64,000 nt of DNA from Betaproteobacteria bacterium (GCA_029863175.1 JAOTVX010000001.1:109515-173514), one strand, 5' to 3'. Shown: positions 19,606 through 28,897, counted from the stretch's first letter. The notes: generated from the letters alone by a model not told the origin. Translations and numbers: made by a program.

Positions 19606-19719
19606 ATGAGCTCGATGCCCGAGATCAAGGAAATTCATCGACGCGTTACAGCCGCGGTTGAGAATGCAGCTGGGGCCGAAGTACAAGGCGGGCGTCCGGC
19701 CTTAGGTTCAAGAGCGTGA
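19606..19719 (+). CDS. Short doubtful frame upstream of the molybdopterin gene
   Basis: A 37-codon frame starting MSSMPEIKEIHRRVTAAVEN with no visible ribosome site. It could be a gene remnant cut short by the repeat sequence that follows, or simply chance. No family was recognised. Confidence 0.2.
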   Translation: MSSMPEIKEIHRRVTAAVENAAGAEVQGGRPALGSRA

Positions 19720-19768
19720 TGGGTGACGAGTGACTGGTGAGGCGTGAGCAAGTAAAGGGAGGGCGTAG

Positions 19769-21013
19769 ATGCCAAAGCGGGAAATCGAAGGCGATTGGGT
19801 TCTCGGCTGGCCGGACCGGAAACGACCGGCGATCATACCGGGCAAGGATGCCGAAGGCCGCGTGATCAATGGCCGTGCGCCGGTGACTGAGCTCGCCGGC
19901 TTGATCACCCCGAATGAGGCGTACTACATCGTCAATCAACTCGAGGCGCCGGATGCGGTGCATCCGGACGACTGGAAGCTCTCGATCAAGGGTGAGGTCG
20001 AGCGCCCGTTCGAGCTCGATTTCGAAAGCCTCATGAAACTGCCTGGCCGCAGCGTGCGTGGGGTGACCGAATGTGCTGGCAACGACGCCGGCTTCTTCGA
20101 CTATCTGCGCAAAGGCGCGAAGAAGCCCTCGCGCGTCAACCAGCAAGACATGCAGAAGCGCGCCGAGCAACGCGTGAAGGGCGAGCTCCCGTCCAGCGAG
20201 GAAATCAGCTCCGAGTCGACGACAACGTGCGCGGTGAGCGCGGGCGAGTTCACGGGCGTGCCCCTCGTGGAGGTGCTCAAGCGTGCCGGCATGAAGCCGG
20301 GTGCCGTCTGCGTGCGCGCGCAGGGATTCGATACCGGTCATCCGGACACGGCGGTGATCTATCGCTCGGTGGGGACTCGAGATTTCGAGATTCCGGATCC
20401 CGGCGTGATCCACTACGAGAAGGCGCTGCCGCTCGAGAAAGCGCTCGATCCGGACACGATCCTTGCCTGGGCGCAGAACGGCGAATACTTGTGGCATGTA
20501 CACGGATCGCCCGTGCGTCTCATCGTGCCGGGATGGTCGGGCAACTGGTGGGTGAAGTGGGTCGAGGAGCTCGAAGTGATGAGCACCATGCCCACGCCCT
20601 TCTACCAGAGGGAGTACTTCGTTTACGGGGAATCGGCGCAGGATCCGGAAAAGCCACCGCTGATGGCCATGGGGGTGCGCAATATCATCACTGAGCCGCT
20701 CGACGAGGACTCACCGCTTCCGCGCGGCTCCCACATGATTCGCGGGCGTGCCTGGAGCGGAAAGGGTGCGATCACGCGCGTGGAGGTGAGCTTCGACGAG
20801 GGCAAGACCTGGACCGACGCTCATCTGGAGGAGCCGCGCGAGCGGTGGTTGTGGCGGCGCTGGTCATTTCTGTGGGAGGTAGACAAGCCCGGCCAGTACA
20901 AGATCATGGCCCGGGCCACTGACGAGACCGGCCGCGTCCAGCCGCAGACCCCGTGGAATTTCCAGCGCAAGCACTTCGATTGGATCGTGCCCACTGAGAT
21001 CACTATCGTTTAG
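19769..21013 (+). CDS. Sulfite-oxidase-family molybdopterin oxidoreductase
   Basis: Predicted molybdenum-cofactor enzyme of 414 residues with no Tat signal, so cytoplasmic as read. The Mo-ligand Cys lies in VRGVTECAGNDAGFF. Other family landmarks are SIKGEVERPFELDFESLMKL, GVPLVEVLKRAGMKPGAV, and SPVRLIVPGWSGNWWVKWVE. The C-terminal dimerisation domain starts around IRGRAWSGKGAITRVEVSFD. AAAGGGAGGG precedes the ATG. The substrate could be sulfite or another oxyanion. A 7-bp inverted repeat (20999-21005, 21011-21017) overlaps the stop. Confidence 0.85.
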   Translation: MPKREIEGDWVLGWPDRKRPAIIPGKDAEGRVINGRAPVTELAGLITPNEAYYIVNQLEAPDAVHPDDWKLSIKGEVERPFELDFESLMKLPGRSVRGVTECAGNDAGFFDYLRKGAKKPSRVNQQDMQKRAEQRVKGELPSSEEISSESTTTCAVSAGEFTGVPLVEVLKRAGMKPGAVCVRAQGFDTGHPDTAVIYRSVGTRDFEIPDPGVIHYEKALPLEKALDPDTILAWAQNGEYLWHVHGSPVRLIVPGWSGNWWVKWVEELEVMSTMPTPFYQREYFVYGESAQDPEKPPLMAMGVRNIITEPLDEDSPLPRGSHMIRGRAWSGKGAITRVEVSFDEGKTWTDAHLEEPRERWLWRRWSFLWEVDKPGQYKIMARATDETGRVQPQTPWNFQRKHFDWIVPTEITIV

Positions 21014-21105
21014 TGATGAGTGATGAGTGATGAGTGACGAGTGACGAGTGACGAGTGACGAGTGACGAGTGACCAGCGACCAGTTACCAGTGACGAGTGA
21101 GTGGT
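21014..21105. repeat. Heptamer tandem repeat (GTGATGA/GTGACGA type)
   Basis: About a dozen consecutive 7-base units, first GTGATGA, then GTGACGA, then degenerate GTGACCA and GTTACCA. The rest of the gap to etfB (21106-21263) holds a partial CCCTCTCCCC motif and a short complement array (CACCCGTCACCCATCACG) near 21230-21249. There is no gene. Confidence 0.8.
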
Positions 21106-21263
21106 GCGCAGAAGTCATCTCATTAATCCCCTCTCCCCGCTGCCGCGGGACGAGGAGTATTGTTGAGACAAGCCCTGGCGACCCGTCAGCGGTGGCCTGT
21201 GAATCGAAGCGCCCCGCGCGGTTTGCGAGCCACCCGTCACCCATCACGCCGTTAGGTCTTGAG

Positions 21264-22067
21264 ATGCACATTATTGTTTGCGTAAAACAGGTACCGAACC
21301 CCGAGGCGGCCTTCAGCATGTTCAAGGTCGACGAGCAGGGGAAGAAGGTAATCCCGGCCTCTGGTCTGCAGATGGTCATGAGTCCGTTCGACGAACAGGC
21401 GCTCGAAGCGGCACTGCGCATCCGGGATGCAGGAAGCGACACGCGGATCACCGTCATGACCCTTGGGGCGGAATCCGTGCGCTCGGTCCTCAAGCATGGC
21501 CTTGCCATGGGTGCCGATGACGGCGTGCTGCTCGGGGACGCCGCTTTCCAGGATGGCGATGCCTGCAGCACCGCCCGTGTTCTGTCCGCGGCAATCGGCA
21601 AGCTCGGTGATTGCGATTTGGTGTTGACCGGCCGGCAGGCGGCCGATTGGGACGCCGGCATCGTAGGCTGTGGAATCGCGGAGCTCTTGCACTTGCCGGT
21701 CATCACCTTCGCTCGCGACCTCAAAGTGAGCGACGGCGTCGCGCGCGTCGAGCGTGTTGTGGAAAACGGTTTTGACGTGGTCGAGGCGCCGCTCCCGGCG
21801 GTGGTGACGGTTTCAAACGAGCTTGGTGCGGCCCGTGCTCCGAGCCTGCGCGAAACCATGCGGGCTGCCCGCAAACCCATCGCGATCTGGTCTGCCGCGG
21901 ACCTGGGTCTTGAGCTGAACGAAGTCGGCGCGGCTGGTGCGCGGCGCGTGCTGGACCGGTTGTTCATCCCGCCGAAGAAAGGCGCGTGCGAGCTGGTGGA
22001 CGGGGCAACGCCGGAGGAACAAGGTTCGAACCTCGCGCAGCGGCTGCTTCAGGCGAAACTGCTATGA
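21264..22067 (+). CDS. etfB: Electron transfer flavoprotein beta subunit
   Basis: The small ETF subunit binds AMP and shuttles electrons from acyl-CoA dehydrogenases. The start MHIIVCVKQVPNPEA is the family N-terminus; 65 upstream codons in frame come from repeat DNA. Landmarks are SPFDEQALEAALRIRD, DLVLTGRQAADWDAG, and the signature-like region VVEAPLPAVVTVSNELGAAR. The length is 267 residues. The stop overlaps the etfA start in ATGA. It probably accepts electrons from the acyl-CoA dehydrogenases of this region. Confidence 0.93.
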   Translation: MHIIVCVKQVPNPEAAFSMFKVDEQGKKVIPASGLQMVMSPFDEQALEAALRIRDAGSDTRITVMTLGAESVRSVLKHGLAMGADDGVLLGDAAFQDGDACSTARVLSAAIGKLGDCDLVLTGRQAADWDAGIVGCGIAELLHLPVITFARDLKVSDGVARVERVVENGFDVVEAPLPAVVTVSNELGAARAPSLRETMRAARKPIAIWSAADLGLELNEVGAAGARRVLDRLFIPPKKGACELVDGATPEEQGSNLAQRLLQAKLL

Positions 22068-23059
22068 GCGCGAACGGCGTCACGGTCGTTGCCGAGCTCG
22101 CCGCCGGAAACCTGACGGGGCTCTCCTGTGAGCTTCTCGGGCTGGCGCGGCGGCTTGCAGAGCAGATCGGCGGGCCGGTCTGCGCGGTCTGTCCCGGCGC
22201 AGACGAGCGGGCGGCGGTGGAACTGATTGCGCATGGGGCGGACCGGGTCTATGCGGCAGGCGAGCCGGCATTGGCGGATTACGACAGCGACGGCTGGACG
22301 GCCTGCGTGGCCGCGGCAGCGCGCGAGGCTCGTCCGGCTGCCGTATTGATCGGCCAAACCACGAGCGGTGCCGATCTGGCACCACGGCTCGCGTTTCGAC
22401 TCGAGGCCGCGGTTGCGACGGGTTGTGTTGCCGTTGCGGTTGAAGGCGGTGCGCTGCGCTTCACCCGACCGTGTTACGGAGGAAATGTGCGCGAGACGGT
22501 GTCCTTCAAAACTTCTTTTGCAGTTGCCACGGTTCGCGCCGGCTGCTACGACGCGCTCCAGCGCGATCCACAGCGCGCCGGTGAGACCACGACAATCGAG
22601 CTCGACAAGACGGCCCAGCGCGCGCGAGTGCTCGAGCGCCAGCGCGATAGCGGCAGTGATGTGCGGCTGGAGGAGGCGCGGGTCGTCATAGCGGGCGGGC
22701 GCGGGATGAACGGCCCGGAGGGCTTCGAAGTCCTCGCGGAGCTCGCCCGCGAATTGCACGGAGCTGTCGGCGCCAGCCGTGTTCCGTGCGATCTGGGCTG
22801 GTGCCCGCACTCGATGCAGATCGGGCTCACGGGAAAGACGGTGACACCGGAGCTCTATATTGCCGTTGGAATCTCCGGCGCCGGTCAACACATGGCAGGC
22901 TGCGGCAACGCGCGCAATATCATCGCGATCAACACCGACGCTGCGGCCGCAATCTACAAGGACGCGCGCTGGGGCGTAGTCGGCGACTATCGCAAGGTGA
23001 TTCCGTCGCTTGTCGAGGCAATCCGCGCGATTCGTTCAGCCGCGGAGAAGAGCGAGTGA
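22064..23059 (+). CDS. etfA: Electron transfer flavoprotein alpha subunit
   Basis: The FAD-binding ETF subunit, 331 residues, started at the ATG overlapping etfB. The C-terminal FAD domain has ARVVIAGGRGMNGPEGFEVL, VPCDLGWCPHSMQIGLTGKT, PELYIAVGISGAGQHMAGC and IIAINTDAAAAIYKDARWGV, all typical. The N-terminal domain is divergent. Electrons then pass to ETF-quinone oxidoreductase, which is not in this window. Confidence 0.93.
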   Translation: MSANGVTVVAELAAGNLTGLSCELLGLARRLAEQIGGPVCAVCPGADERAAVELIAHGADRVYAAGEPALADYDSDGWTACVAAAAREARPAAVLIGQTTSGADLAPRLAFRLEAAVATGCVAVAVEGGALRFTRPCYGGNVRETVSFKTSFAVATVRAGCYDALQRDPQRAGETTTIELDKTAQRARVLERQRDSGSDVRLEEARVVIAGGRGMNGPEGFEVLAELARELHGAVGASRVPCDLGWCPHSMQIGLTGKTVTPELYIAVGISGAGQHMAGCGNARNIIAINTDAAAAIYKDARWGVVGDYRKVIPSLVEAIRAIRSAAEKSE

Positions 23060-23060
23060 A

Positions 23061-23145
23061 GCCGCAGATACACGCAGATAGAAACAGATATTCTGGCTCC
23101 AGACGCACAATCGGGAGTTGGTTTCATGGGCGTTTATCTGCGGCC
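23061..23145. repeat. Inverted TATCTGCGGC-type repeat
   Basis: Left array GCCGCAGATACACGCAGATA with a following degenerate unit (23061-23090), and right arm TTTATCTGCGGCC (23133-23145), around a unique centre. It fills the gap between etfA and the second carboxyltransferase. Confidence 0.7.
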
Positions 23146-23164
23146 ATTTTCTTGGGGGTTTAGC

Positions 23165-24700
23165 ATGGCATTTGAATCGTTATTGGCAGAGTACGAAGCG
23201 CGGCGCGCAAAGGCGCTCGCGGGCGGCGGCGCTGAGAAGTACGCCAAACGCAAGGCGGCTGGCGTCTGGAACGCGCGTGAGCGGATCGACTATCTCGTCG
23301 ACCAAGGAACATTCATCGAGTCGGGCTTGTTCGGCTCCTCGGGCGTTTATCCGGAGCAGGAAAACGAAACCCAGACCGATGGCAAGCTCGCGGGCTACGC
23401 GAAGATCAGCGGGCGCGACGCGTGCGTGGTGGTGAACGACTTCACGGTGAAGGGCGCTTCCACCAGCTCGACCAACAGCAAGAAGATCGCACAGATGAAG
23501 CGCACTGCGACCGAGCGCGGCATGCCGTTGGTTGTCATCGGAGAGTCCACCGGTGCGCGGCTGCCCGACGCCATGGGCTCGCGCGGCATGGGTCAGCTGC
23601 TTGGAAATGACATCACGCAATTCCGGCGCCTGCGCGAGACGCCGATGGCAGCCGCGGCGTTCGGGCCCTCGTTTGGCTCGTCGACCTGGCTCATGTGTCA
23701 GGCCGATTTCGCGGTGATGAAAAAAGGCGCGACGATGGCCGTGTCGAGCCCGGGGCTCGTGTCGATGGCCCTTAACGAAAAAGTGGACGCGGAGGAGCTC
23801 GGCGGTTGGCGGCTGCATGCCGAGACCACCGGCCTCATTGACCAGGCGGCGGATACCGAGGAAGAAGTTTTCGACGCGATAAAGAAGTTTCTCTCGTACC
23901 TGCCCAGCCATCACATGGAAGCGCCACCCGATGCGGCGGTGCTGGCCGGTTCGGGTGCCGATATGGAGAAGGTCTTCTCTGTGCTGCCGGAGAGTCGCAC
24001 GCAGGTGTACGACATGAAGCGCATCATCCGGGCGATCGCCGACAAGGATACCGTCTTCGAGTTGAAACCGCGCTTTGGCAAGAGTGCGGTGACGGCGCTC
24101 GCGCGCCTCGGCGGGAAAAGCGTGGGTATCGTCGCCAACAACCCGTTACATCGGGGCGGGGCGCTCGACGGCGATGCCTGCCGCAAGATCGTGGATTTCC
24201 TCGTGCTGTGCGACTCGTACAACGTGCCCCTCATGATCCTGGCCGACACGCCGGGCTTCCAGATCGGAACCGAAGCCGAGAAGGCGGGGGCGCCGGGTAA
24301 GATCATGAACTTCATGAACGCGATGACACTGGTCACGGTGCCGCGCGTATCCGTCATCATTCGCAAAAGCTATGGCCGCGCCTACGTCTGCATGGGAGGT
24401 GGCCGGCACTCCGATGAGATCGCAGCGTGGCCCACGGCCGAAGTGAGCTTCATGAGCCCCGAGTTCGCGACCAAGATCGTCCACGGCGTGGGAGCGGGCG
24501 AGCCGGGGTTCGAAGAGGCGCTGGCCAAGATCCGGAAGGGCGCCGATGTCTGGGGGCTTGCCGCCGTTTACGCTGCGCAGGCGGTGATCCGGCCCGAACA
24601 GACGCGCGATTACCTGATTCGCATGCTCGATGTGCACCGGTTGCGGATCACGAAAGGCGTCGGGCAGCACTTGATGCGCGCCTGGCCCACTTCTTACTAA
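23165..24700 (+). CDS. Acyl-CoA carboxylase carboxyltransferase subunit (second copy)
   Basis: 511-residue AccD/PccB-family carboxyltransferase. The start MAFESLLAEYEARRA is preferred over a 13-codon extension derived from a repeat. It has GESTGARLPDAMGSRG, NDFTVKGASTSSTNSKK, NNPLHRGGALDGDACRK, LADTPGFQIG and VCMGGGRHSDE. It is clearly paralogous to the gene at 13212 but not a recent duplicate. It is followed by biotin carboxylase, so this is the more likely partner of that subunit. A 7-bp inverted repeat overlaps the stop. Confidence 0.9.
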   Translation: MAFESLLAEYEARRAKALAGGGAEKYAKRKAAGVWNARERIDYLVDQGTFIESGLFGSSGVYPEQENETQTDGKLAGYAKISGRDACVVVNDFTVKGASTSSTNSKKIAQMKRTATERGMPLVVIGESTGARLPDAMGSRGMGQLLGNDITQFRRLRETPMAAAAFGPSFGSSTWLMCQADFAVMKKGATMAVSSPGLVSMALNEKVDAEELGGWRLHAETTGLIDQAADTEEEVFDAIKKFLSYLPSHHMEAPPDAAVLAGSGADMEKVFSVLPESRTQVYDMKRIIRAIADKDTVFELKPRFGKSAVTALARLGGKSVGIVANNPLHRGGALDGDACRKIVDFLVLCDSYNVPLMILADTPGFQIGTEAEKAGAPGKIMNFMNAMTLVTVPRVSVIIRKSYGRAYVCMGGGRHSDEIAAWPTAEVSFMSPEFATKIVHGVGAGEPGFEEALAKIRKGADVWGLAAVYAAQAVIRPEQTRDYLIRMLDVHRLRITKGVGQHLMRAWPTSY

Positions 24701-24710
24701 TCGAGAAGTG
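24688..24710. repeat. 7-bp inverted repeat over the carboxyltransferase stop
   Basis: CACTTCT and AGAAGTG flank a 9-base loop containing the TAA stop (24698-24700). There is no T run. Confidence 0.45.
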
Positions 24711-24803
24711 ATGATAGAGGGTGATGAGAAATGGTGATGAAAAATGGTGATGAGAAAGCCGCACCGCCGACTTAACGGTTGGCCATCACCAGTACTCGTC
24801 ACT
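24708..24803. repeat. GGTGATGA 13-base repeat block 1
   Basis: Tandem 13-base units (TGGTGATGAAAAA, TGGTGATGAGAAA) are followed by a unique centre and a short inverted array (CCATCACCAGTACTCGTCAC). It lies between a carboxyltransferase and biotin carboxylase on the same strand. Confidence 0.8.
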
Positions 24804-24855
24804 CTTGGCGGTCGGCGGGCGCGAGCCGCAATCCTCAACACGTATATGCGTATCC

Positions 24856-26205
24856 ATGTTCAATAAGGTTTTGGTGGCGAATCGGGGGGCGGTGGCGGCA
24901 AGGGTGCTGCGCGCGCTCTACGAGCTCGGCGTGAAGAGCGCGGCGGTGTACTCCGAGGCGGACTATGGCGCGCCCTATCTCGAACTCGCGAGCGAGACGT
25001 ACGCGATTGGGGCGGCGCCAGCACGCGAAAGCTACCTTAACCAGGACGCACTGCTTGAGGTGATCGGGCGTTCAGGGGCGGAGGGCGTGCATCCGGGCTA
25101 CGGTTTCTTGTCGGAGAACGCCGAGTTTGCGCAGCGTGTGCTCGATGCCGGGGCGCGCTTCATCGGTCCTTCTCCCAAGTGGATCTCGGCGATGGGTCAC
25201 AAGACCAGGGCGCGCGAGCTCGCGGCGCACTACGGCATGCCGGTCGCGCGGGGCTCAGAGGTGCTGCCTGCGGAGAGCGACGCGGTGCTGGCGGCGGCGC
25301 GCGCAATCGGGTTTCCGGTGCTGGTCAAGCCCGCCGGTGGGGGCGGCGGCATCGGAATGCTGCCCGCCAAGGACGAAAGCCAGCTCCTCGAGGCCGTCGA
25401 GCGCTCGCGGTCGATGGCGTCGCGCGGCTTCGGCAATGCCGAGGTTTACCTCGAGCGCCTGATCGAGCGGCCGCGCCATATCGAGTTCCAGGTTTTGGGC
25501 GACACGCACGGCGGCGCGGTGCATCTTTTTGAGCGGGACTGCTCGACACAGCGGCGCAACCAGAAAGTGATCGAAGAAGCGCCGGCACCGGCAATCCTTC
25601 GCAGCGACGTGGAATCGATGGCTGCGCGCGTGGCATCCATCGTCCGCGAGATAGGATACGACAACATCGGTACGGTGGAGATGCTCTACGGCCCTGACGG
25701 CTCGTTCAGCTTTCTGGAAATGAACACCCGCCTCCAGGTCGAGCACGGCGTGACCGAGGAGGTGACTGGGGTGGATCTCGTCAAGGCGCAGGTACGTTGC
25801 GCCGCGGGCGAGTCGTTGGCAGAGATCCTTCCGCCGGCCATCGAGTTAAAAGGCCATGCGATCCAGGCGCGGGTTTACGCCGAGGACCCGACAAGCTTCT
25901 TTCCGTCGCCCGGAAAGCTGAAAGTGTTCCGGCCGCCGCAGGATCCGGAAATTCGGGTCGAGACTGGCTATGCCGAGGGCCGTGACGTGACGCCCCATTA
26001 CGACCCGATGATCGCCAAAGTGATCGTGCATGCCGCAACGCGGGCGCAGGCGATCGAGCGGCTGATCGAGGCGCTGGAGGTGTTCGAGATTCAGGGCCCC
26101 AAGAACAACATTCCAGCGGTGCTGGCCGTCCTGCGATCGGACGCATTCCGCTCCGGCGAGGTGCATACGGGACTGATCCCGCAAGTGCTCGGCAAGAAGC
26201 CGTGA
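24856..26205 (+). CDS. Biotin carboxylase subunit of an acyl-CoA carboxylase
   Basis: ATP-grasp enzyme carboxylating biotin with bicarbonate. 449 residues, so it is the carboxylase alone without a fused carrier. The start MFNKVLVANRGAVAARVLRA is the family N-terminus. Motifs are GVHPGYGFLSENAEFA, the ATP-site VLVKPAGGGGGIGMLPA, RHIEFQVLGD, FERDCSTQRRNQKVIEEAPA, and the catalytic region FLEMNTRLQVEHGVTEEVTG. The biotin carrier is probably the free domain at 18428. Confidence 0.93.
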   Translation: MFNKVLVANRGAVAARVLRALYELGVKSAAVYSEADYGAPYLELASETYAIGAAPARESYLNQDALLEVIGRSGAEGVHPGYGFLSENAEFAQRVLDAGARFIGPSPKWISAMGHKTRARELAAHYGMPVARGSEVLPAESDAVLAAARAIGFPVLVKPAGGGGGIGMLPAKDESQLLEAVERSRSMASRGFGNAEVYLERLIERPRHIEFQVLGDTHGGAVHLFERDCSTQRRNQKVIEEAPAPAILRSDVESMAARVASIVREIGYDNIGTVEMLYGPDGSFSFLEMNTRLQVEHGVTEEVTGVDLVKAQVRCAAGESLAEILPPAIELKGHAIQARVYAEDPTSFFPSPGKLKVFRPPQDPEIRVETGYAEGRDVTPHYDPMIAKVIVHAATRAQAIERLIEALEVFEIQGPKNNIPAVLAVLRSDAFRSGEVHTGLIPQVLGKKP

Positions 26206-26373
26206 ATCGTAAAACGTGAATCGTGAATCGTGAATCGTGAATCGAAAGAAATCTTAGCCACGGAAACACACGGAAGCACACGGAATGAAAATCAAAGCGA
26301 TGAAGGTTACTTTCGGATTGAGCGGTGGTTGCTATTGCTCGTTCTTCCGTGTATTTCCGTGTGATTCCGTGGC
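26202..26373. repeat. GTGAATC heptamer array plus long inverted CACGGAA repeat
   Basis: Six or so GTGAATC units (26202-26244) run over the biotin carboxylase stop. Then come a 29-base arm built of CACGGAAACA-type units (26257-26285) and its inverted partner (26345-26373), matching at 26 of 29 positions across a 59-base centre. There is no gene. Confidence 0.8.
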
Positions 26374-26437
26374 CAATGTCTTTGATCTGATGAATCTATT
26401 TTTATTCCGTGGCTACCCTATTCCGAGAGGATTCTGA

Positions 26438-27148
26438 ATGGACTCGCGGGACCTGATCGTTGAAGCACGCAAGCGGGGGCGGGCGACGCTCGATGAGCAA
26501 GCCGGGAAGTGGCTGCTCGCCGCCTACGGCGTCGCCGTTCCTGCGTCGGTGATCGTGCCGGGCGCTGCGGGGGCCGCTGCAGCGTTCGAGTGCCTCAAGC
26601 CGCCGGTGGTGGTCAAGGTCATGTCTCCCGACATCCTGCACAAGAGCGAAGCGCGCGCGGTACGGCTCAACGTGGCATCCGCTGTGGAACTGGCGGCGGC
26701 ATGCGAGGAGATTCTTGCGAACGCGCGCGCTTACAAAAACAATGCCCGAATCGACGGGTTCCTGGTGGAGGAGATGGCGCCGGCTGGCCAGGAGATGGTG
26801 ATCGGCGGCCTGCGCGATCCGCAGTTCGGCCCCCTCGTCATGGTGGGGCTGGGCGGAATTTTCGTCGAGGTGCTGGCGGATGTCGCTTTCCGCATCTGCC
26901 CGATTGAGCGGCGCGACGCCGAGGAAATGCTGGACGAGTTGAAGGGCGCGGCAATTCTCAAAGGCGCGCGCGGCAGAAAGCCGGTCTCGCGCGAGGCGAT
27001 CGTCGAGACGTTGCTCCGGATCGGTGGCGAGCGGGGGCTTCTCATGGATCACGCGGCCGACATCAAGGAGGCGGACATCAACCCCCTCATCGTTTCCGAA
27101 CGCGGGGCGGTCGCGGTGGACGCCCGCTTCGTGCTTTCGAAAGAGTGA
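26438..27148 (+). CDS. NDP-forming acyl-CoA synthetase, ATP-grasp (beta) subunit
   Basis: Beta-type subunit of an acetate-CoA-ligase (ADP-forming)-like enzyme, 236 residues. ATP-grasp landmarks are KWLLAAYGVAVPASVIVPG, PVVVKVMSPDILHKSEARAV, GFLVEEMAPAGQEMVIGGLR, GPLVMVGLGGIFVEVLADVA, and the C-terminal IKEADINPLIVSERGAVAVD. The alpha subunit follows after a repeat block; in many bacteria the two are fused. It is likely to activate an organic acid with CoA at the cost of ATP. Confidence 0.88.
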   Translation: MDSRDLIVEARKRGRATLDEQAGKWLLAAYGVAVPASVIVPGAAGAAAAFECLKPPVVVKVMSPDILHKSEARAVRLNVASAVELAAACEEILANARAYKNNARIDGFLVEEMAPAGQEMVIGGLRDPQFGPLVMVGLGGIFVEVLADVAFRICPIERRDAEEMLDELKGAAILKGARGRKPVSREAIVETLLRIGGERGLLMDHAADIKEADINPLIVSERGAVAVDARFVLSKE

Positions 27149-27282
27149 TGAGTACTGGTGATGAGAGATGGTGATGGGAGATGGTGATGAGAAGCTTTCT
27201 CCAACCTGCACCGATGCGAGCGGTTTTCCATCACCAGTTTCCATCACCATTAATCATCACCATTAATCATCACCATCTCGGA
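27146..27282. repeat. GGTGATGA 13-base repeat block 2
   Basis: A left array (TGGTGATGAGAGA, TGGTGATGGGAGA, TGGTGATGAGAAG), a unique 41-base centre, and a right array of CATCACCATTAAT-type units running almost into the next start codon. It separates the two acyl-CoA synthetase subunits. Confidence 0.85.
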
Positions 27283-27287
27283 TTTCA

Positions 27288-28733
27288 ATGAGCGAGAGCA
27301 TCCTCCAGGAATTCGGACCGTTATTCGCACCGAAGACGGTGGCAGTCGTCGGCGCCTCAACGAAGGGAACGGCGCTGCCCAATGTGTTCATTCGCCGTAT
27401 ACGGGAATTCGGTTATACCGGTGAGATCTATCCGATTCACCCCTCGGCCGCCGAGATCGACGGATTTAAGGCCTACAAGAGCCTCGGCGAGACGCCGCGG
27501 CCGATAGACTACGCCTACATCGCCATCGGGGCGGCGCAGGTCGCGCCGTTGCTCGCGGTTGGCAAGGGGCGGGTGCGCTTCGCACAGGTGATCTCGAGTG
27601 GTTTCGGGGAAGTCGACGAGGGCAAGACGCTGGAGGAAGAACTGGCGGCGGCGGCTCGCGCCGGCGGCATGCGGCTCATCGGCCCCAACTGTCTTGGCAT
27701 CTACACGCCTCGCGGCCACGTAACTTTTACCGAGATCGGTCCCAAGGAATTGGGGTCCATTGGCATCATCTCGCAGAGTGGCGGCCTCGGCACCGACATC
27801 ATTCGCCGCGGCTATGCGCGCGGCTTGAAGTACTCCGGGTTGATTACCGTTGGCAACTGCGCCGACGTCGAGCCGCACGAATTGCTTCAGTTTTATCTGG
27901 CCGATGCCGAGACCCGGGTCGTCGGCATGTACATCGAAACCGCAAAGGACGGCCGGCGGCTGTTCGAGATTCTTCGCGAGGCGCGAGCGAAGAAGCCTGT
28001 CGTGATCCTCAAAGGCGGCCGCACGCAACAAGGCTTGCTTGCCGCCGCCTCGCACACCGGATCGCTTGCCGGCGACGATCGGGTGTGGGTGGCGTTGTCG
28101 CGGCAGACGGGCTGCGTGCTGGTGAACACCCTCGACGAATTCATCGACGCGCTGCTCATCTTCCAGGCCCTTGCGCCGCACGCGCAGCGCCCGATGCGTC
28201 GCGTCGTGCTGTTCGGCAATGGCGGCGGCACTAGCGTTCTGGCGACGGACTACTATGCACGCCTCGGTCTCGACGTGCTGCCATTCGACCGTGCCGCGAT
28301 CGCCGCGTTGGCCGACCTGAAATTGCCTCCGGGAACGAGCATCACGAATCCCGTGGATTGCCCGGTGGGCACGCTGCAGCAGGAGGACGGCCGGGTCGCG
28401 GAGAAGATTCTCGATATCATCTACGAAAAGGGCGACCCGGACGTGCTCGTGATGCATCTCAATCTCTCAGCTTTCGTCGGTCGAACCAAGGACGAGGTGC
28501 TCGACAACCTCATGCAGGTGGTGCTCCGGGTGCAGTCGCGGCACCCGGGCCGGGCGCATTTCGTGCTGGTGCTGCGTTCCGACGGCGACCCGCCGCTCGA
28601 AGAGCGCAAGCGCGCATTCCGCAGCACGGCCACTGCGCTGGGTATTCCGGTCTACGACGAGATGGCAAATGCCGGCGTGGCGCTCGCGGCATTGGCGGCG
28701 CACGAGCGCTTTATTCATGCTCGAAATGCGTGA
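27288..28733 (+). CDS. NDP-forming acyl-CoA synthetase, CoA-binding (alpha) subunit
   Basis: 481 residues. The N-terminal CoA-binding Rossmann domain has LFAPKTVAVVGASTKGTALP. Ligase-CoA domains follow with MRLIGPNCLGIYTPRG, GSIGIISQSGGLGTDIIRRG and VVILKGGRTQQGLLAAASHT, where the His of SHTGSLAGDD is the expected phospho-acceptor. The ATG follows a repeat block directly, without a clear Shine-Dalgarno. It works with the ATP-grasp subunit at 26438. Confidence 0.88.
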   Translation: MSESILQEFGPLFAPKTVAVVGASTKGTALPNVFIRRIREFGYTGEIYPIHPSAAEIDGFKAYKSLGETPRPIDYAYIAIGAAQVAPLLAVGKGRVRFAQVISSGFGEVDEGKTLEEELAAAARAGGMRLIGPNCLGIYTPRGHVTFTEIGPKELGSIGIISQSGGLGTDIIRRGYARGLKYSGLITVGNCADVEPHELLQFYLADAETRVVGMYIETAKDGRRLFEILREARAKKPVVILKGGRTQQGLLAAASHTGSLAGDDRVWVALSRQTGCVLVNTLDEFIDALLIFQALAPHAQRPMRRVVLFGNGGGTSVLATDYYARLGLDVLPFDRAAIAALADLKLPPGTSITNPVDCPVGTLQQEDGRVAEKILDIIYEKGDPDVLVMHLNLSAFVGRTKDEVLDNLMQVVLRVQSRHPGRAHFVLVLRSDGDPPLEERKRAFRSTATALGIPVYDEMANAGVALAALAAHERFIHARNA

Positions 28734-28778
28734 CCCGTGACCAGCGTTTTCTAAAAACCGGTGAAACCAGAAGACCAT

Positions 28779-28870
28779 TAACCACGGAATCAAACGGAAA
28801 TACACGGACAATGACCTGAACCGGGAGGCGCGCCGTAGGCGATCCACAATTTCAGTGTGCTTCCGTGGCT
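28779..28870. repeat. Inverted CACGGAA-type repeat
   Basis: Left units TAACCACGGAATCAAACGG and continuing (28779-28808), and a right arm GTGTGCTTCCGTGGC (28855-28869). Same family as 26257-26373, less well paired. Confidence 0.6.
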
Positions 28871-28897
28871 GTGTTGTTCTCGACATAGGTTTTAGTG

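Noticed and set aside
21014..21105. Possible CRISPR array because of regular short repeats
   Set aside because: Units are 7 bases with no spacers and no cas genes; it is a simple heptamer tandem repeat.
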